A DNA stretch of 64,000 nucleotides from Blastococcus saxobsidens (GCF_010682065.1 NZ_JAAGWG010000018.1:1-64000); one strand, 5' to 3'; positions 8,712 through 18,261 are shown, counted from the first letter of the stretch. A program made the numbers and translations. The notes: generated by a model from the letters alone, not told the origin.

Positions 8712-10123
8712 TGGGCGAGCGGCTGACGTCGGCCGGAGGGCTGGCCGGGCACCTCGACGGCTTCGTCCGCGCGGTCCGGGAGGCCGGGATCCCGGTCGGC
8801 ATCAGCCAGGCGGTGGACGCCGCGGAGATCCTCACCGTGGTCGACCTGCTCGACCGGGAGCAGCTGCGCCACGGGCTGGCGGCGGTGCTGCTGCAGCGCG
8901 CCGCCCAGCGCCCCACCTACGACGTCCTCTTCGACCTGTGGTGGCCGCTGAGCGACCGCCCCGCCACCGGTCCCGACGACGACGAGCCGGCCGACGGCGC
9001 CCCCTCGACGCTCGACGTCCCGGACGACGCCGCGCTCGCCGAGCTGATGCGCGCCGAGCTGCTGCGGCGGCTGCAGGACGGCGATCCCGAGGAGCTGCGC
9101 CGGTTCGCGCGCGACGCCGTCGACCAGCTGGGGCAGGGGCAGCCGACCCCGTCGGGCCAGTCGTACTTCAGCTACCGGGTGCTGCGGGCGCTGTCGCCGG
9201 ACACGCTCGTCGCGCAGCTGCTGGCCGGGCTCCTGGGCGATGCCGACCGCGGTGGGCTGGCCGAGCAGGTGGCCCGGCAGACCGTCCGCGACCGGCTGGC
9301 CGCCTTCAAGGCCGCGGTCGAGGCCGAGGTGCGCCGGCGGACGGCCGCGGAGAAGGGGCGCGACCGCGTCGTCAAGAACGCCGTCCGACCGCTGGCCGAC
9401 CAGGTGGACTTCCTCCGCGCGCAGGCCGCCGACCTCGCCGAGCTGCGCCGGGCCGTGACGCCGCTGGCCCGCCGGCTGGCCGTCCGGCTGTCGGCCCGGC
9501 GCCGGATGGGCCGGGAAGGCCGGGTGGACTTCCGCAAGACCGTCCGGGCGTCGCTGGCCACCGGCGGGGTGCCGGTGGTGACCCACCACCGACCGCGCAA
9601 GGTGCACAAGCCCGAGCTGGTGGTGCTGTGCGACGTCAGCGGATCGGTGGCCGGCTTCAGCCACTTCACCCTGATGCTCACCCAGGCCCTGCGGGAGCAC
9701 TTCACCGGCGTCCGGGCCTTCGCCTTCGTCGACTCCACCGACGAGGTCACCCGCTTCTTCCGGCCCGGGGCGGACGTGGCCGACGCCATCGCCCGCATCG
9801 GCCGCGAGGCGCAGGTGGTCGCCTTCGACGGGCACAGCGACTACGGCAACGCCTTCGACGTCTTCGCCGACCGGTGGGCCTCGGCGATCGGGCCGAAGAC
9901 GTCGCTGCTGGTGCTCGGCGACGGCCGCACCAACTACCGGCAGCCGGGCGTCCCGGTGCTGGCGGGGCTGGTGTCGAAGGCCCGCTCGGCGCACTGGCTG
10001 AACCCGGAGCCGCGGCGGCTGTGGGGGAGCGGTGACTCCGCGGCCGACCGCTACGGCGAGGTCATCGACATGGTCGAGTGCCGCAATGCCGCGCAACTGA
10101 CCGACTTCGTCACGACCCTCTGA
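8711..10123 (+). CDS. VWA-domain protein of the CoxE type
   Basis: Partner of the preceding MoxR ATPase, 470 residues. The N-terminal half is helical and charged; the C-terminal half is a von Willebrand A domain with the metal-dependent adhesion site DVSGSVAGFS near residue 307, the second acidic block DSTDEV and SDYGNAF. In CO dehydrogenase clusters the CoxD/CoxE pair inserts the metal centre. No such enzyme is encoded here, so the client is unknown. The start ATG overlaps the upstream TGA (TGATG). An Arg-rich stretch near 250 (LSARRRMGREGR) is conserved in the family. Confidence 0.88.
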   Translation: MGERLTSAGGLAGHLDGFVRAVREAGIPVGISQAVDAAEILTVVDLLDREQLRHGLAAVLLQRAAQRPTYDVLFDLWWPLSDRPATGPDDDEPADGAPSTLDVPDDAALAELMRAELLRRLQDGDPEELRRFARDAVDQLGQGQPTPSGQSYFSYRVLRALSPDTLVAQLLAGLLGDADRGGLAEQVARQTVRDRLAAFKAAVEAEVRRRTAAEKGRDRVVKNAVRPLADQVDFLRAQAADLAELRRAVTPLARRLAVRLSARRRMGREGRVDFRKTVRASLATGGVPVVTHHRPRKVHKPELVVLCDVSGSVAGFSHFTLMLTQALREHFTGVRAFAFVDSTDEVTRFFRPGADVADAIARIGREAQVVAFDGHSDYGNAFDVFADRWASAIGPKTSLLVLGDGRTNYRQPGVPVLAGLVSKARSAHWLNPEPRRLWGSGDSAADRYGEVIDMVECRNAAQLTDFVTTL

Positions 10124-10260
10124 CCGTCCCGCCGCGCGACGCCGCCGGCGATTGCCGAGGTCAGCGGGTCGAGCGGCTCCTCCTCGGCGCGAAGCGGTCC
10201 GGGGAGGGCTCGCGAGGGCGGGCCCCCGCGAGACCGGGCCGTAACCGAATGCCGCCCTGC

Positions 10261-10317
10261 CGCGTTGTCAACGCGGTGTCGACAGATCGACGGATCGACT
10301 CGCCGACTCGTCGACAC
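10261..10317. repeat. two adjacent palindromes
   Basis: CGCGTTG-T-CAACGCG (10261-10275) is a perfect 15-base palindrome. It abuts GGTGTCGAC (10275-10283), whose exact inverse GTCGACACC lies at 10310-10318, with ATCGAC repeated in the spacer. It could be a protein-binding site or a terminator for the VWA operon; there is no T-run. Confidence 0.5.
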
Positions 10318-10463
10318 CCGCCGCCGCAGCGTCGCGGATGGACGGCGACCGGCTGCACGGGGGAGCCGGTCGCGGCGGGTCCACCCGGCCCGGCCTCCGG
10401 GCCGGGCGGGTGGTTCCGCGGGGCGGGGCCGGTCCTCACGGGGCCGGCCCCGGTACCCCCGGA

Positions 10464-10469
10464 TACGCT
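10464..10469 (+). promoter_or_regulatory. -10 hexamer of nadD
   Basis: TACGCT ends 6 bases before the GTG at 10476, a leaderless arrangement. Confidence 0.5.
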
Positions 10470-10475
10470 CGACCG

Positions 10476-11216
10476 GTGGCGGGGCGACGAGTCGGGGTGA
10501 TGGGTGGGACGTTCGATCCCATCCACCACGGTCACCTGGTGGCCGCCAGCGAGGTCGCCGGGCTCTTCGGGCTCGACGAGGTCGTGTTCGTGCCGACCGG
10601 GGAGCCGTGGCAGAAGAGCGACCGATCGGTCAGCCCGGCGGAGGACCGCTACCTCATGACGGTCATCGCGACCGCGTCGAACCCGCGGTTCTCCGTGAGC
10701 CGGGTCGACATCGACCGGGGCGGTCCCACCTACACGTTCGACACCCTGACCGATCTGCACGCGCAGCGTCCCGACGACGAGCTGTTCTTCATCACCGGCG
10801 CCGACGCGCTGGCCCAGATCATGACGTGGCGCGACGGGGCCCGGTGCTTCGAGCTGGCCCACTTCATCGGTGTGACCCGCCCCGGCTACACCCTGGCCGG
10901 GGCCCACCTTCCCGAGGGCGGGGTCAGCCTGGTCGAGATCCCGGCGCTGGCGATCAGCTCCAGCGACTGCCGGGAGCGCGTGGACCGGGGGATGCCGGTC
11001 TGGTACCTCGTGCCCGACGGCGTCGTCCAGTACATCGAGAAGCGGGGCCTCTACCGCCGGCCGCCCGGCCGGACCCTCCCCGCCGCCCCGGACGGCCGCC
11101 CCTCCGGCGACCGCCCGACCTACGACCGTCCACCGCCCGAGACGCCGGGGAACACCTCCGACGGCGCCGGCGCTGATCCCTCAGACACTTCTCACCTCCA
11201 GGAGGTACCCCGATGA
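10476..11216 (+). CDS. nadD: nicotinate-mononucleotide adenylyltransferase
   Basis: Adenylates nicotinate mononucleotide to deamido-NAD in NAD synthesis. The nucleotidyltransferase motif [13 protein letters not shown] is at about residues 10-22, and the second family motif [10 protein letters not shown] (ISSTxIR type) near 165. The protein is 246 residues, the last 50 being a Pro/Asp-rich tail. The start GTG ([11 protein letters not shown]) matches the mycobacterial N-terminus and has a -10 at leaderless distance. The open frame upstream is not conserved. It overlaps rsfS by four bases, the usual actinobacterial order. Confidence 0.94.
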   Translation: MAGRRVGVMGGTFDPIHHGHLVAASEVAGLFGLDEVVFVPTGEPWQKSDRSVSPAEDRYLMTVIATASNPRFSVSRVDIDRGGPTYTFDTLTDLHAQRPDDELFFITGADALAQIMTWRDGARCFELAHFIGVTRPGYTLAGAHLPEGGVSLVEIPALAISSSDCRERVDRGMPVWYLVPDGVVQYIEKRGLYRRPPGRTLPAAPDGRPSGDRPTYDRPPPETPGNTSDGAGADPSDTSHLQEVPR

Positions 11217-11635
11217 CCGCCTCGGCCGAAGCGCGGGAGACCGCGCTCGTCGCCGCCCAGGCGGCTGCGGACAAGCTGGCCACCGACGTCTCGATCGTCG
11301 ACGTCAGCGAGCGGCTCGCGATCACCGACGCGTTCGTGCTCGCCTCTGCTCCGAACGAGCGGCAGGTGCAGGCCATCGTCGACGAGGTGGAGGAGCGCCT
11401 GCGCGAGCACGGCGTCAAGCCGGTGCGCCGGGAGGGCGTCGCCGAGGCGCGCTGGGTGCTCCTGGACTTCGTCGACGTCGTGGTGCACGTGCAGCACGCC
11501 GAGGAGCGGGCCTACTACGCCCTCGAGCGGCTCTGGAAGGACTGCCCGATCATCCCCTTCGTCGACTCCGCCGCGCCGGCACAGCCGGCCGGGGACGCCG
11601 GCACCCCGTCGGTCGTGGAGACGGCCGGCCAGTGA
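11213..11635 (+). CDS. rsfS: ribosomal silencing factor RsfS
   Basis: Binds ribosomal protein L14 on free 50S subunits and blocks subunit joining in starved cells. A 140-residue protein with the Iojap/RsfS domain: [22 protein letters not shown] at the start, [23 protein letters not shown], and [28 protein letters not shown]. The terminal 25 residues are Ala/Pro rich. Overlaps both neighbours by four bases, so nadD-rsfS-phosphatase form one operon. A GGAGG ribosome site lies inside the end of nadD. Confidence 0.95.
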   Translation: MTASAEARETALVAAQAAADKLATDVSIVDVSERLAITDAFVLASAPNERQVQAIVDEVEERLREHGVKPVRREGVAEARWVLLDFVDVVVHVQHAEERAYYALERLWKDCPIIPFVDSAAPAQPAGDAGTPSVVETAGQ

Positions 11636-12384
11636 CCGCTCCTGGTCTGCCCGAGCTGCCGGTGGGCCGTCTGGTCGTCTGGCGGCACGGACGGACCGAG
11701 TGGAACGCAGCGGGCCGGTTCCAGGGCCAGCTCGACCCGCCCCTGGACGACGTCGGCCGGGCCCAGGCCGCGCATGCCGCGCCGCACCTGCTCGCGGGTC
11801 TCGCCGGGCAGGAGGCCGTCGTGGTGTCGAGCGACCTGGTGCGCGCGGCGGACACCGCACGTGAGCTCACCGGCCTGCTGGGGGTTCCCCTGCAGCTGGA
11901 CCCGCGTCTGCGCGAGCACGGCATGGGCTCCTGGGAGGGCCTGACGCGGAACGAGGTGGCCGACCGCTACCCCGACCAGTACGCCGACTGGCTCGCCGGG
12001 GGAACCGTGCGGGGACGCGGTGGCGAGGAGACGGCCGCCGTCGCCGAGCGGGTGCTGGGCGCCCTGCAGGAGCTGCCGCCGGTGCAGGTGGCCGTCGTCG
12101 TCACCCACGGCGGGACCAGCGGCCGGCTGATCGAGCGGCTGCTGGAGCTCGGGTCCGACCACCGCCGGGTGTTCGGCCCGCTGGGCAACTGCGCCTGGAG
12201 CGAGCTGGCCCGCCAGAGCGGCCGGTGGCGGCTGTTGCGGCACAACACCTCCGCCGGGCCGGTGCCCGAGGGCTTCCCCGGCCGGGCGCCGCGCGGGCGG
12301 GAGGACTCCGGGACCGCGGTCCTCCCCGGCACCGGCGCACAGCCCGGACCCGATCCCGCCCAGGACGCCGACGCCGTCGGCTGA
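11632..12384 (+). CDS. histidine phosphatase family protein (phosphoglycerate mutase-like)
   Basis: A 250-residue enzyme of the histidine phosphatase superfamily. The RHG motif WRHGRTEWN (about residues 18-26) carries the phosphorylated His and is followed by RFQGQLDPPLDDVGRAQA. The second catalytic His is in VVTHGGTSGRL near 160. The operon position matches the glucosyl-3-phosphoglycerate phosphatase gene of mycobacteria (nadD-rsfS-gpgP), so that activity in methylglucose polysaccharide synthesis is a reasonable inference, but general phosphatase activity is equally possible. A Pro/Gly-rich tail of about 45 residues follows. GTG start overlapping rsfS. Confidence 0.85.
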   Translation: MTAPGLPELPVGRLVVWRHGRTEWNAAGRFQGQLDPPLDDVGRAQAAHAAPHLLAGLAGQEAVVVSSDLVRAADTARELTGLLGVPLQLDPRLREHGMGSWEGLTRNEVADRYPDQYADWLAGGTVRGRGGEETAAVAERVLGALQELPPVQVAVVVTHGGTSGRLIERLLELGSDHRRVFGPLGNCAWSELARQSGRWRLLRHNTSAGPVPEGFPGRAPRGREDSGTAVLPGTGAQPGPDPAQDADAVG

Positions 12385-12438
12385 GCCGCCCGCGGCCGCT
12401 CCGGCGGCACCGGGGCCGACGCCGCGCCCCGTGCCGGT

Positions 12439-12444
12439 TAGCCT
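12439..12444 (+). promoter_or_regulatory. -10 hexamer of the degV-family gene
   Basis: TAGCCT ends 7 bases before the GTG at 12452; leaderless spacing. Confidence 0.5.
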
Positions 12445-12451
12445 TCGCCGC

Positions 12452-13321
12452 GTGCCCGTCGCCGTCCTCACCGATTCGACGGCATACCTGCCCCGTTCCA
12501 CGGTGGACGAGTACGGCATCCACGTGGTCCCCCTGTACGTGGTCCTCTCCGGTCGCTCCGGCCGGGAGGGGGAGGACATCACCTCCGCCGACGTGGCCAA
12601 GGCCCTCTCCACCCGTGGGCAGCGGGTCTCGACCTCGCGCCCCACGCCGGGGGACTTCGTCGCCGCCTACCGGGCGGCGCTCGCCGCCGGCGCCGACCGG
12701 CTGGTCTCCATCCACCTGTCCTCGGAGCTGTCGGGCACCTGGGACGCGGCCCGAGTCGCGGCCTCCCAGGTGGGTGAGCACATCGTGTCGGTCGTCGACT
12801 CCCGCTCCGCCGCCATGGGCACCGGCTTCGCCGTGCTCGAGGCGGCCCGGGCGGCGGCCGGCGGCGCCGACCTGACCACGGTCGACCGGATCGCCCGCGC
12901 GGCCGTCGACCGCACCCGCACCCTGTTCGTCGTGGACACCCTGGAGCACCTGCGTCGGGGTGGCCGGATCGGCTCGGCCGCGGCGATCCTCGGTTCGGCG
13001 CTGGCGGTCAAGCCGGTGCTGCACGTCGAGGCCGGCCGGGTGGTGCCGCTGGAGAAGGTGCGCACGTCGGGCCGGGCGCTCTCCCGGCTGGTCCAGCACG
13101 TGGTCGACCACGCGGGGCAGCGGCAGGTCTCGCTGGCCGTCCACCACCTGGCGGCTCCGGAGCGGGCCGAGCGGCTCATGACCGAGCTGCGCGCGCGGGT
13201 GCCGTCGATCCGCGAGCTGCACGTGAGCGAGCTGGGCGCGGCCATCGGCGCGCACGTGGGACCCGGCGCGGTGGGCGTGGTCGTCTGCCTGCCGGAGGAC
13301 GACGCCGACCAGGGGACCTGA
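12452..13321 (+). CDS. DegV-family fatty-acid-binding protein
   Basis: DegV/FakB-type protein, 289 residues, that binds a fatty acid and, where a FakA kinase exists, presents it for phosphorylation. The N-terminal VLTDSTAYLP is the DegV signature. STSRPTPGDF, IHLSSELSGTWDAA and DSRSAAMGTG are conserved lipid-pocket blocks, and LEHLRRGGRIGSAAAILGSALAVKPVL is the central family block. No FakA is in the window. The GTG start is preferred over the ORF start 21 bases upstream because it begins at the conserved strand and has a leaderless -10. Confidence 0.9.
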   Translation: MPVAVLTDSTAYLPRSTVDEYGIHVVPLYVVLSGRSGREGEDITSADVAKALSTRGQRVSTSRPTPGDFVAAYRAALAAGADRLVSIHLSSELSGTWDAARVAASQVGEHIVSVVDSRSAAMGTGFAVLEAARAAAGGADLTTVDRIARAAVDRTRTLFVVDTLEHLRRGGRIGSAAAILGSALAVKPVLHVEAGRVVPLEKVRTSGRALSRLVQHVVDHAGQRQVSLAVHHLAAPERAERLMTELRARVPSIRELHVSELGAAIGAHVGPGAVGVVVCLPEDDADQGT

Positions 13322-13447
13322 GCCCCGCTCTGCCTCCCGCACCTGCCCAGCCTGCACCGGGATGCCCCCAGGGGCCCTCGGCCGTCCACAGCGGCCGGAA
13401 CCGTCCACAGCCTGGCCGGACCGGCCTCGCGACCGGGTCGCTGTTCC

Positions 13448-13453
13448 TAGCGT
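13448..13453 (+). promoter_or_regulatory. -10 hexamer of comEA
   Basis: TAGCGT ends 7 bases before the GTG at 13461. Two copies of CCGTCCACAGC (13382 and 13401), DnaA-box-like, lie upstream. Confidence 0.5.
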
Positions 13454-13460
13454 CGGCCGG

Positions 13461-14327
13461 GTGCGCCTCTCTTCCCGCCGTGGCGATGACGCCGACCTCA
13501 TCCGCGCCAGGCTGCGGGCCCTGCTGGCGGAGCACACCGCGACCCCCGGCGGCTGGGTGCCCGAGGCGGAACCGACTCCCCGGACCGAACCGGAGGAGGT
13601 GCCCGTCGCCGGCCTGACGGACGCCCCGGGGGCAGACGGCCCGGAGCCGGACGGAGCTCTGCCACCGGGCCTCGGCCGCCACCGCGCGCCCGGTACGGCC
13701 GTGCGGTGGGACACGGGTCGACCGGGTGCACGGGCGCTCTGGATGACCGCCGTCCTGGCCGTCGCACTGCTGCTCGGCTGGACCTGGCTGGACCGCCCGA
13801 CCGTCGAGCCGGCCCCGGCACCCGAGGCGGCGCCCTCCGCCCCCGCACCCGGCCCCGCCTCGCCGACCGTCGGGGAGGCGGCGGAGAGCACGACCACCGT
13901 GGTCGTGTCCGTGGTCGGGCAGGTGGCGCGCCCCGGGCTGGTCACGCTGGGCGCCGGAGCGCGGGTGGCCGATGCCGTCGAGGCGGCAGGTGGGCTGCTG
14001 CCCGGTGCCGACCCGGCGTCGGTGAACCTGGCTGCACCGCTGAGCGACGGGCAGCAGATCGCGGTCGGCGTGCCCGGTGCCCCTGGGTCCGCGGGGAGCG
14101 GCGCGCCGGCCGGCGGCGGTCCGGCCGCCGCGGGCGGACCGGTCGACCTCAACGCGGCCGGGGTCGCCGACCTCGACGCGCTGCCCGGCATCGGCCCGGT
14201 CCTCGCCCAGCGGATCGTGGAACACCGCGCCCGGCACGGGCCCTTCCGCAGCGTCGAGGAGCTGGACGACGTGCCGGGCATCGGACCGGCGATCGCGGCT
14301 GAACTGGCCGACCTGGTGACGGTGTGA
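13461..14327 (+). CDS. comEA: ComEA-family DNA-binding competence protein
   Basis: Membrane-anchored DNA receptor of transformation systems. The 288 residues read: variable cytoplasmic N-terminus, one membrane segment (ALWMTAVLAVALLLGWTWL, about 95-113), a Pro/Ala-rich linker, a SLBB domain (VSVVGQVARPGLVTLGAGARVADAVEAAGG) and two C-terminal helix-hairpin-helix motifs (VDLNAAGVADLDALPGIGPVLAQRIVEHR and LDDVPGIGPAIAAELADLV) that bind DNA without sequence specificity. The start GTG is set by the -10 and by loss of similarity upstream. It overlaps comEC by four bases. Whether this species is competent is unknown. Confidence 0.9.
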   Translation: MRLSSRRGDDADLIRARLRALLAEHTATPGGWVPEAEPTPRTEPEEVPVAGLTDAPGADGPEPDGALPPGLGRHRAPGTAVRWDTGRPGARALWMTAVLAVALLLGWTWLDRPTVEPAPAPEAAPSAPAPGPASPTVGEAAESTTTVVVSVVGQVARPGLVTLGAGARVADAVEAAGGLLPGADPASVNLAAPLSDGQQIAVGVPGAPGSAGSGAPAGGGPAAAGGPVDLNAAGVADLDALPGIGPVLAQRIVEHRARHGPFRSVEELDDVPGIGPAIAAELADLVTV

Positions 14328-17300
14328 CGCCCGCCGGGCGCGACGCCCGGTGGCGGTGGGTGGACCTGCGCCTCTGGCCGGTGGCCGGGACGGTCTGGGC
14401 GGTCACGCTCCTCGCGCCGTACGTCCCGGCGGTCGCCCTGGGCGCAGCGGCCGCGAGCGCCCTGCTGCTGGCGGTGGGGACGGCGCGCCGCCCGGGCCGG
14501 CGGGGGGTGACCGTGGCGGTCGGGATCCTCGCGGCGGTGGTGGTCGCCGCCGGCACCGCGGCCGTCCGCAGCGGCGCGCGGGAGGGATCGCCCCTGCGGG
14601 AGCCCGCCGTGAACCGGGCGACGGTGGAGGTGACCCTCACGGTGACCGGGGCACCGCACCGGCTCCGCGGCACAGGGCCGCCCCGTGTCGTCCTCGACGC
14701 CGACGTCGACGAGGTGGACATCGGTGGACGCCGGCACCGACTCGACGCCGGGGTGGTGGTCTTCGCACCCGCCGAGGGCTGGGAGACCCTGCTCCCCGGG
14801 CAGCGCGTGCGCTGCCGGGCCGGGCTGGCGCCGGCCGAGCCTCCCGACGTCGTGACCGCGGTCCTCTCCGCGCGCGGGCCGCCGCAGCCGCTGGGCGAGC
14901 CGGGCGCGGCCCAGCGAGCGGCGTCCGTGGTCCGGGAGTCCCTGGCGGGTGCGGCGGCGCGCGTCCTGGCCCCGCGCCCGGCGGGCCTGCTGCCGGGACT
15001 GGTCGTCGGGGACACCCGCGCGATGGACCCGGTGCTCGACGAGGAGTTCCGGCTGGCCGGGCTCTCGCACCTCACCGCCGTCTCCGGGGCGAACGTCGCG
15101 ATCGTGATCGCCGGGGTGCTCTGGCCGCTGCGGCGGCGCGCGGTGGACCGCCGGGTCCAGGCCTTCGTCGGCGTCCTCGGGCTGGCCGGCTTCGTCCTGC
15201 TCGCCGGCCCGAGCGCCAGCGTGGTCCGGGCGGCGGCGATGGGTGCGGTGACCCTGCTGGCGCTCGCCTCGGGGCGCGCACGCTCGGCGCTGCCCGCGCT
15301 GGGTGCGGCCGTGGTCGTGCTGCTGCTGGCCGATCCCGCGCTGGCCCGCGATCCCGGCTTCGCCCTGTCGGTCACCGCGACCGCGGCCATCGTGCTGCTC
15401 GCGCCCGGCTGGTCTCGCCGGCTGCGCAGCCGCGGATGGCCGCAGTGGCCGGCCGATGCGGTGGCGGTGAGCGCGGCGGCCGGGCTGGCGACGGCACCGC
15501 TCGTCGCGGGGCTGTCCGGCACGGTCAGCCTGGTGTCGCTGCCGGCGAACCTGCTGGCCGCGCCGGCCGTCGCGCCGGCGACCGTGCTGGGTCTGGTGGC
15601 CGCGCTGGTCGGGGTCGCCGCCCCGGCGCTGGGTGAGCTGCTGGTCTCGGCCGCCGGCTGGCCGGTGCGCTGGGTGGTGTTCGTGGCCGAACGCGCAGCC
15701 GCGCTGCCCGACGCCGTCACCGGCTGGCCGGCCGGGACGGTCGGCGCGGTGGTGCTGGGCCTGCTCCTCGGCGCCGCCGGCTGGGCGCTGTGGCGGTTCG
15801 CCCCGCTGCGCCCGCTCGCCCTCGCCGCCCTCACCGCGCTCGTGGTCATCGGCTGGCCGCTGCGCCAGCCGCTGGACGGATGGCCCCCGGACGAGGCGAG
15901 GCTGGTCGCCTGCGACGTCGGGCAGGGCGACGCCCTGGTCCTCCTGCTCGGGGACGGTGCCGGCGTGCTCGTGGACGCCGGCCCGGAGGTGGGCCCGGTC
16001 GACCGGTGCCTGGACCGGCTCGGCATCCACCGGCTCCCGCTGGTCCTCCTCTCGCACCTCGACGCCGACCACGTGGGGGGCCTGTCCAGTGCGCTGGCCG
16101 GGCGCGCCGTGGGCGTGGTGGCCACCGGCACGCTCTCACCGGCCGACGACCGGGCGGAGGCGCTCGATGCCCTCCTGCGCCGCACCGGGGCGACGCGCAC
16201 CGTCCTGGTGCCCGGGGACCGCCGGCAGGCCGGAGGAGCGGTCCTGGAGGTGCTCGCGCCCAGTCCCCGGCGGGCCGCCGCGGCCCCGGAATCGGCGGCC
16301 AACGACCTGTCGCTGGTCGTCCGGGTCACGGTCCGGGGACTCCGCCTCTTGCTCACCGGTGACCTGGGCGCCGACGCCGAGGAGCGGCTGGTGCGCGAGG
16401 GCACCGATCTGCGGGCCGACGTGCTCAAGGTGCCGCACCACGGCAGCGGCGATGCCGACCCCGGGTTCCTCGCGGCGACGGGGGCCGCGGTGGCGCTGAT
16501 CTCCGTGAGCGCCGACAACACCTACGGCCATCCGGCGCCCCGGCTGCTCGGCTGGCTGGCCGACGCCGGGATGCGCGTCCACCGCACCGATCTGGGCGGT
16601 GATCTGGCGGTGGTGGGGGAGGCGGGGGACTGGGGGATCGTCGAGCGGGGTCAGGGCGCCGGCGGGAACGCGTCGGCGGCGGGGGAGGAGCCGGTTCCGG
16701 CGGCCGCCGGGCCTCCGGCCGGGACGCGCCCGGCCGGCCGGGGTCGTCGGTGCCCCGTGACACCATGCAGACGTGCCAGCGTCAGCGGTGGAGCCCACGT
16801 CCCGGTTGCGGGTGGTGATGGGCGAGGAGGAGCTGCTGCGCTCGCGGGCCGTCGGTGCGGTCCGCGCCGCGGTGCTCGGCCGCCACCCCGACGTGGAGGA
16901 GCACGAGCTGGCCGCCGCGGGCCTGCCGATCGGGCAGCTGGCCGACGTGCTGGCCCCGTCGCTGTTCGGCGGGCACCGCCTCGTCGTCGTCACCGGGGTC
17001 CAGGAGGCGGCCGGCGCGCTGACGGAGTCCCTGACGTCCTACGCCAAGGACCCGGACCCCGAGCTGACGTTGGTCGTCGTGCACAACGGCGGCAAGCGCA
17101 ACGAGGCGCTGGTGAAGGCCTTCCGGTCCGCCGGCGCGGCGGTGGACGAGTGCCCGAAGGTCAGCTCGGTCGGCGACCGGATCGCCTTCGTGCGCAACGA
17201 GGTGCGCATCTTCGGCGGGCGGATCACCCCCGACGCGGTCACCGCGCTCGTCGATGCCATCGGTGCGGACCTGCGCGCGCTCTCGGCGGCGGTGAGCCAG

Positions 17301-17971
17301 CTGCTGTCGGACTTCGGCGGCAGCATCGACGCCGACGACGTCGCCCGCTTCCACCGGGGCCAGGCCGAGGTCACCGGCTTCACCGTCGCGGAGCGGGTGC
17401 TGACCGGGGACCGTGCCGGCTCCATCGAGATGCTGCGGTGGGCGCTGGACCGGGGGGTCGCCCACGTGCTCATCGCCGATGCGATCGCCGACGGTGTGCG
17501 TACCGCGGCCCGGGTCGCCTCGCTCAGCTCCACCAACCCCGGCGAGCTCGCCCGCACGCTGAAGATGCCGCCCTGGAAGGTCAAGAAGGCGCAGGCCCAG
17601 GCGCGCGGCTGGAGCATCGAGGGGCTGCAGCTGGCCCTGGGGGTGGCCGCCGACCTCAATGCCGACGTGAAGGGCGCCGCGGCCAGCGCCGACTACGCCC
17701 TCGAACGGGCGATCCGGCGGATCGTCACCATCCGCACCGAGACCGGCAGGGGTCGGCCGGCCCGTCGCTGACCCGGGCCCGATCCGGCCGACCGAGCCCC
17801 ACCAGGCCGGACCGGCCGTGCAGGGCCCGACGGGCCCGGACATGCGACGAGCCCCCGTCCCGAGGGGACGAGGGCTCGTTCGCTGCGCGCGAGGCGCGGC
17901 GCCGGCTCAGAGGCCGGCGACCTGCTTGGCCAGCCCCGACTTGCGGTTGGCGGCCTGGTTCTTGTGGATGA
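14324..17971 (+). CDS. comEC: ComEC/Rec2 DNA-uptake channel; frame lacks a stop before holA
   Basis: Multi-pass membrane protein that moves single-stranded DNA into the cell. Domains in order: two N-terminal membrane segments with an OB-like region (to about residue 200), the Competence domain ([24 protein letters not shown] near 245) with roughly nine membrane segments, then a metallo-beta-lactamase-like domain ([11 protein letters not shown] near 575, LLLTGDLG near 680, KVPHHGSGD near 705). Family similarity ends about base 16660. The frame has no stop until 17969-17971, running out of frame across all of holA and into the antisense of rpsT. The last 430 residues (Arg/Gly/Pro rich) look like translation of a non-coding frame. 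Either a stop has been lost or a one-base indel exists near 16610-16690. Confidence 0.75.
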   Translation: MTPAGRDARWRWVDLRLWPVAGTVWAVTLLAPYVPAVALGAAAASALLLAVGTARRPGRRGVTVAVGILAAVVVAAGTAAVRSGAREGSPLREPAVNRATVEVTLTVTGAPHRLRGTGPPRVVLDADVDEVDIGGRRHRLDAGVVVFAPAEGWETLLPGQRVRCRAGLAPAEPPDVVTAVLSARGPPQPLGEPGAAQRAASVVRESLAGAAARVLAPRPAGLLPGLVVGDTRAMDPVLDEEFRLAGLSHLTAVSGANVAIVIAGVLWPLRRRAVDRRVQAFVGVLGLAGFVLLAGPSASVVRAAAMGAVTLLALASGRARSALPALGAAVVVLLLADPALARDPGFALSVTATAAIVLLAPGWSRRLRSRGWPQWPADAVAVSAAAGLATAPLVAGLSGTVSLVSLPANLLAAPAVAPATVLGLVAALVGVAAPALGELLVSAAGWPVRWVVFVAERAAALPDAVTGWPAGTVGAVVLGLLLGAAGWALWRFAPLRPLALAALTALVVIGWPLRQPLDGWPPDEARLVACDVGQGDALVLLLGDGAGVLVDAGPEVGPVDRCLDRLGIHRLPLVLLSHLDADHVGGLSSALAGRAVGVVATGTLSPADDRAEALDALLRRTGATRTVLVPGDRRQAGGAVLEVLAPSPRRAAAAPESAANDLSLVVRVTVRGLRLLLTGDLGADAEERLVREGTDLRADVLKVPHHGSGDADPGFLAATGAAVALISVSADNTYGHPAPRLLGWLADAGMRVHRTDLGGDLAVVGEAGDWGIVERGQGAGGNASAAGEEPVPAAAGPPAGTRPAGRGRRCPVTPCRRASVSGGAHVPVAGGDGRGGAAALAGRRCGPRRGARPPPRRGGARAGRRGPADRAAGRRAGPVAVRRAPPRRRHRGPGGGRRADGVPDVLRQGPGPRADVGRRAQRRQAQRGAGEGLPVRRRGGGRVPEGQLGRRPDRLRAQRGAHLRRADHPRRGHRARRCHRCGPARALGGGEPAAVGLRRQHRRRRRRPLPPGPGRGHRLHRRGAGADRGPCRLHRDAAVGAGPGGRPRAHRRCDRRRCAYRGPGRLAQLHQPRRARPHAEDAALEGQEGAGPGARLEHRGAAAGPGGGRRPQCRREGRRGQRRLRPRTGDPADRHHPHRDRQGSAGPSLTRARSGRPSPTRPDRPCRARRARTCDEPPSRGDEGSFAAREARRRLRGRRPAWPAPTCGWRPGSCG
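16773..17771 (+). CDS. holA: DNA polymerase III subunit delta
   Basis: Clamp-loader delta subunit that opens the sliding clamp. 332 residues with the family N-terminal ATPase-like fold ([35 protein letters not shown]), middle lid region ([35 protein letters not shown]) and C-terminal collar helices ([25 protein letters not shown]). The GTG start follows CACCAT, a weak -10 at leaderless distance. It lies entirely inside the +1 frame of the run-on comEC frame. The coding pattern here clearly favours holA. Confidence 0.93.
   Translation: MPASAVEPTSRLRVVMGEEELLRSRAVGAVRAAVLGRHPDVEEHELAAAGLPIGQLADVLAPSLFGGHRLVVVTGVQEAAGALTESLTSYAKDPDPELTLVVVHNGGKRNEALVKAFRSAGAAVDECPKVSSVGDRIAFVRNEVRIFGGRITPDAVTALVDAIGADLRALSAAVSQLLSDFGGSIDADDVARFHRGQAEVTGFTVAERVLTGDRAGSIEMLRWALDRGVAHVLIADAIADGVRTAARVASLSSTNPGELARTLKMPPWKVKKAQAQARGWSIEGLQLALGVAADLNADVKGAAASADYALERAIRRIVTIRTETGRGRPARR
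17847..17879. terminator. bidirectional hairpin terminator between holA and rpsT
   Basis: ACGAGCCC and CGTCCC pair with GGGACG and GGGCTCGT around a GAG loop, with one C-A mismatch. Lies between convergent genes. No T-run, as usual in GC-rich actinobacteria. Confidence 0.75.
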
Positions 17972-18167
17972 CGCCCTTGCTGGCGGCCTTGTCGAGCTGC
18001 TTGGCAGCGACCTCGAAGGCGGCACCGGCGGCAGCGGCGTCGCCGGACTCGGCGGCGGTGCGGACGCGCCGGACGGCCGTCTTCAGGGCGGACTTGACCG
18101 CGACGTTGCGCTGACGCGCCTTCTCGTTGGTCTTGATCCGCTTCATCTGGGACTTGATGTTCGCCAC
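17907..18167 (-). CDS. rpsT: 30S ribosomal protein S20
   Basis: Primary 16S rRNA-binding protein S20. 86 residues, Lys/Arg/Ala rich, starting [21 protein letters not shown], the standard S20 N-terminus, and containing [17 protein letters not shown] at the end. The GTG start at 18167 is chosen because the extra 30 upstream residues are not S20-like. The promoter -10 lies about 90 bases upstream, leaving a leader of about 80 bases that could carry autogenous control. Opposite strand to holA, as in mycobacteria. Confidence 0.95.
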   Translation of the reverse strand: MANIKSQMKRIKTNEKARQRNVAVKSALKTAVRRVRTAAESGDAAAAGAAFEVAAKQLDKAASKGVIHKNQAANRKSGLAKQVAGL

Positions 18168-18255
18168 GCGTGAGCCTCGGGTGTCTCGCAGGAGGGAGTA
18201 CTTCTGACAGTGCGTCCAGGGGCAGTGCACGACCGCGCGCCAGGACCGGTCTGCC

Positions 18256-18261
18256 AAGATA
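18256..18261 (-). promoter_or_regulatory. rpsT promoter -10
   Basis: TATCTT on the minus strand, the best -10 upstream of rpsT, predicts a start near 18249 and a leader of about 80 bases. Confidence 0.45.

Larger units (their letters stand above)
10124..10475. other. 352-base intergenic region upstream of nadD
   Basis: No credible gene or tRNA. It holds two palindromes (10261-10317), a GC-rich hairpin around 10425-10452 (GGGCCGG with CCGGCCC) and the nadD -10. Unusually long for this window. Confidence 0.6.

Noticed and set aside
12101-16072. Very long minus-strand open frame
   Set aside because: Antisense shadow of degV, comEA and comEC; low-complexity Arg/Gly/Pro composition and no domain.
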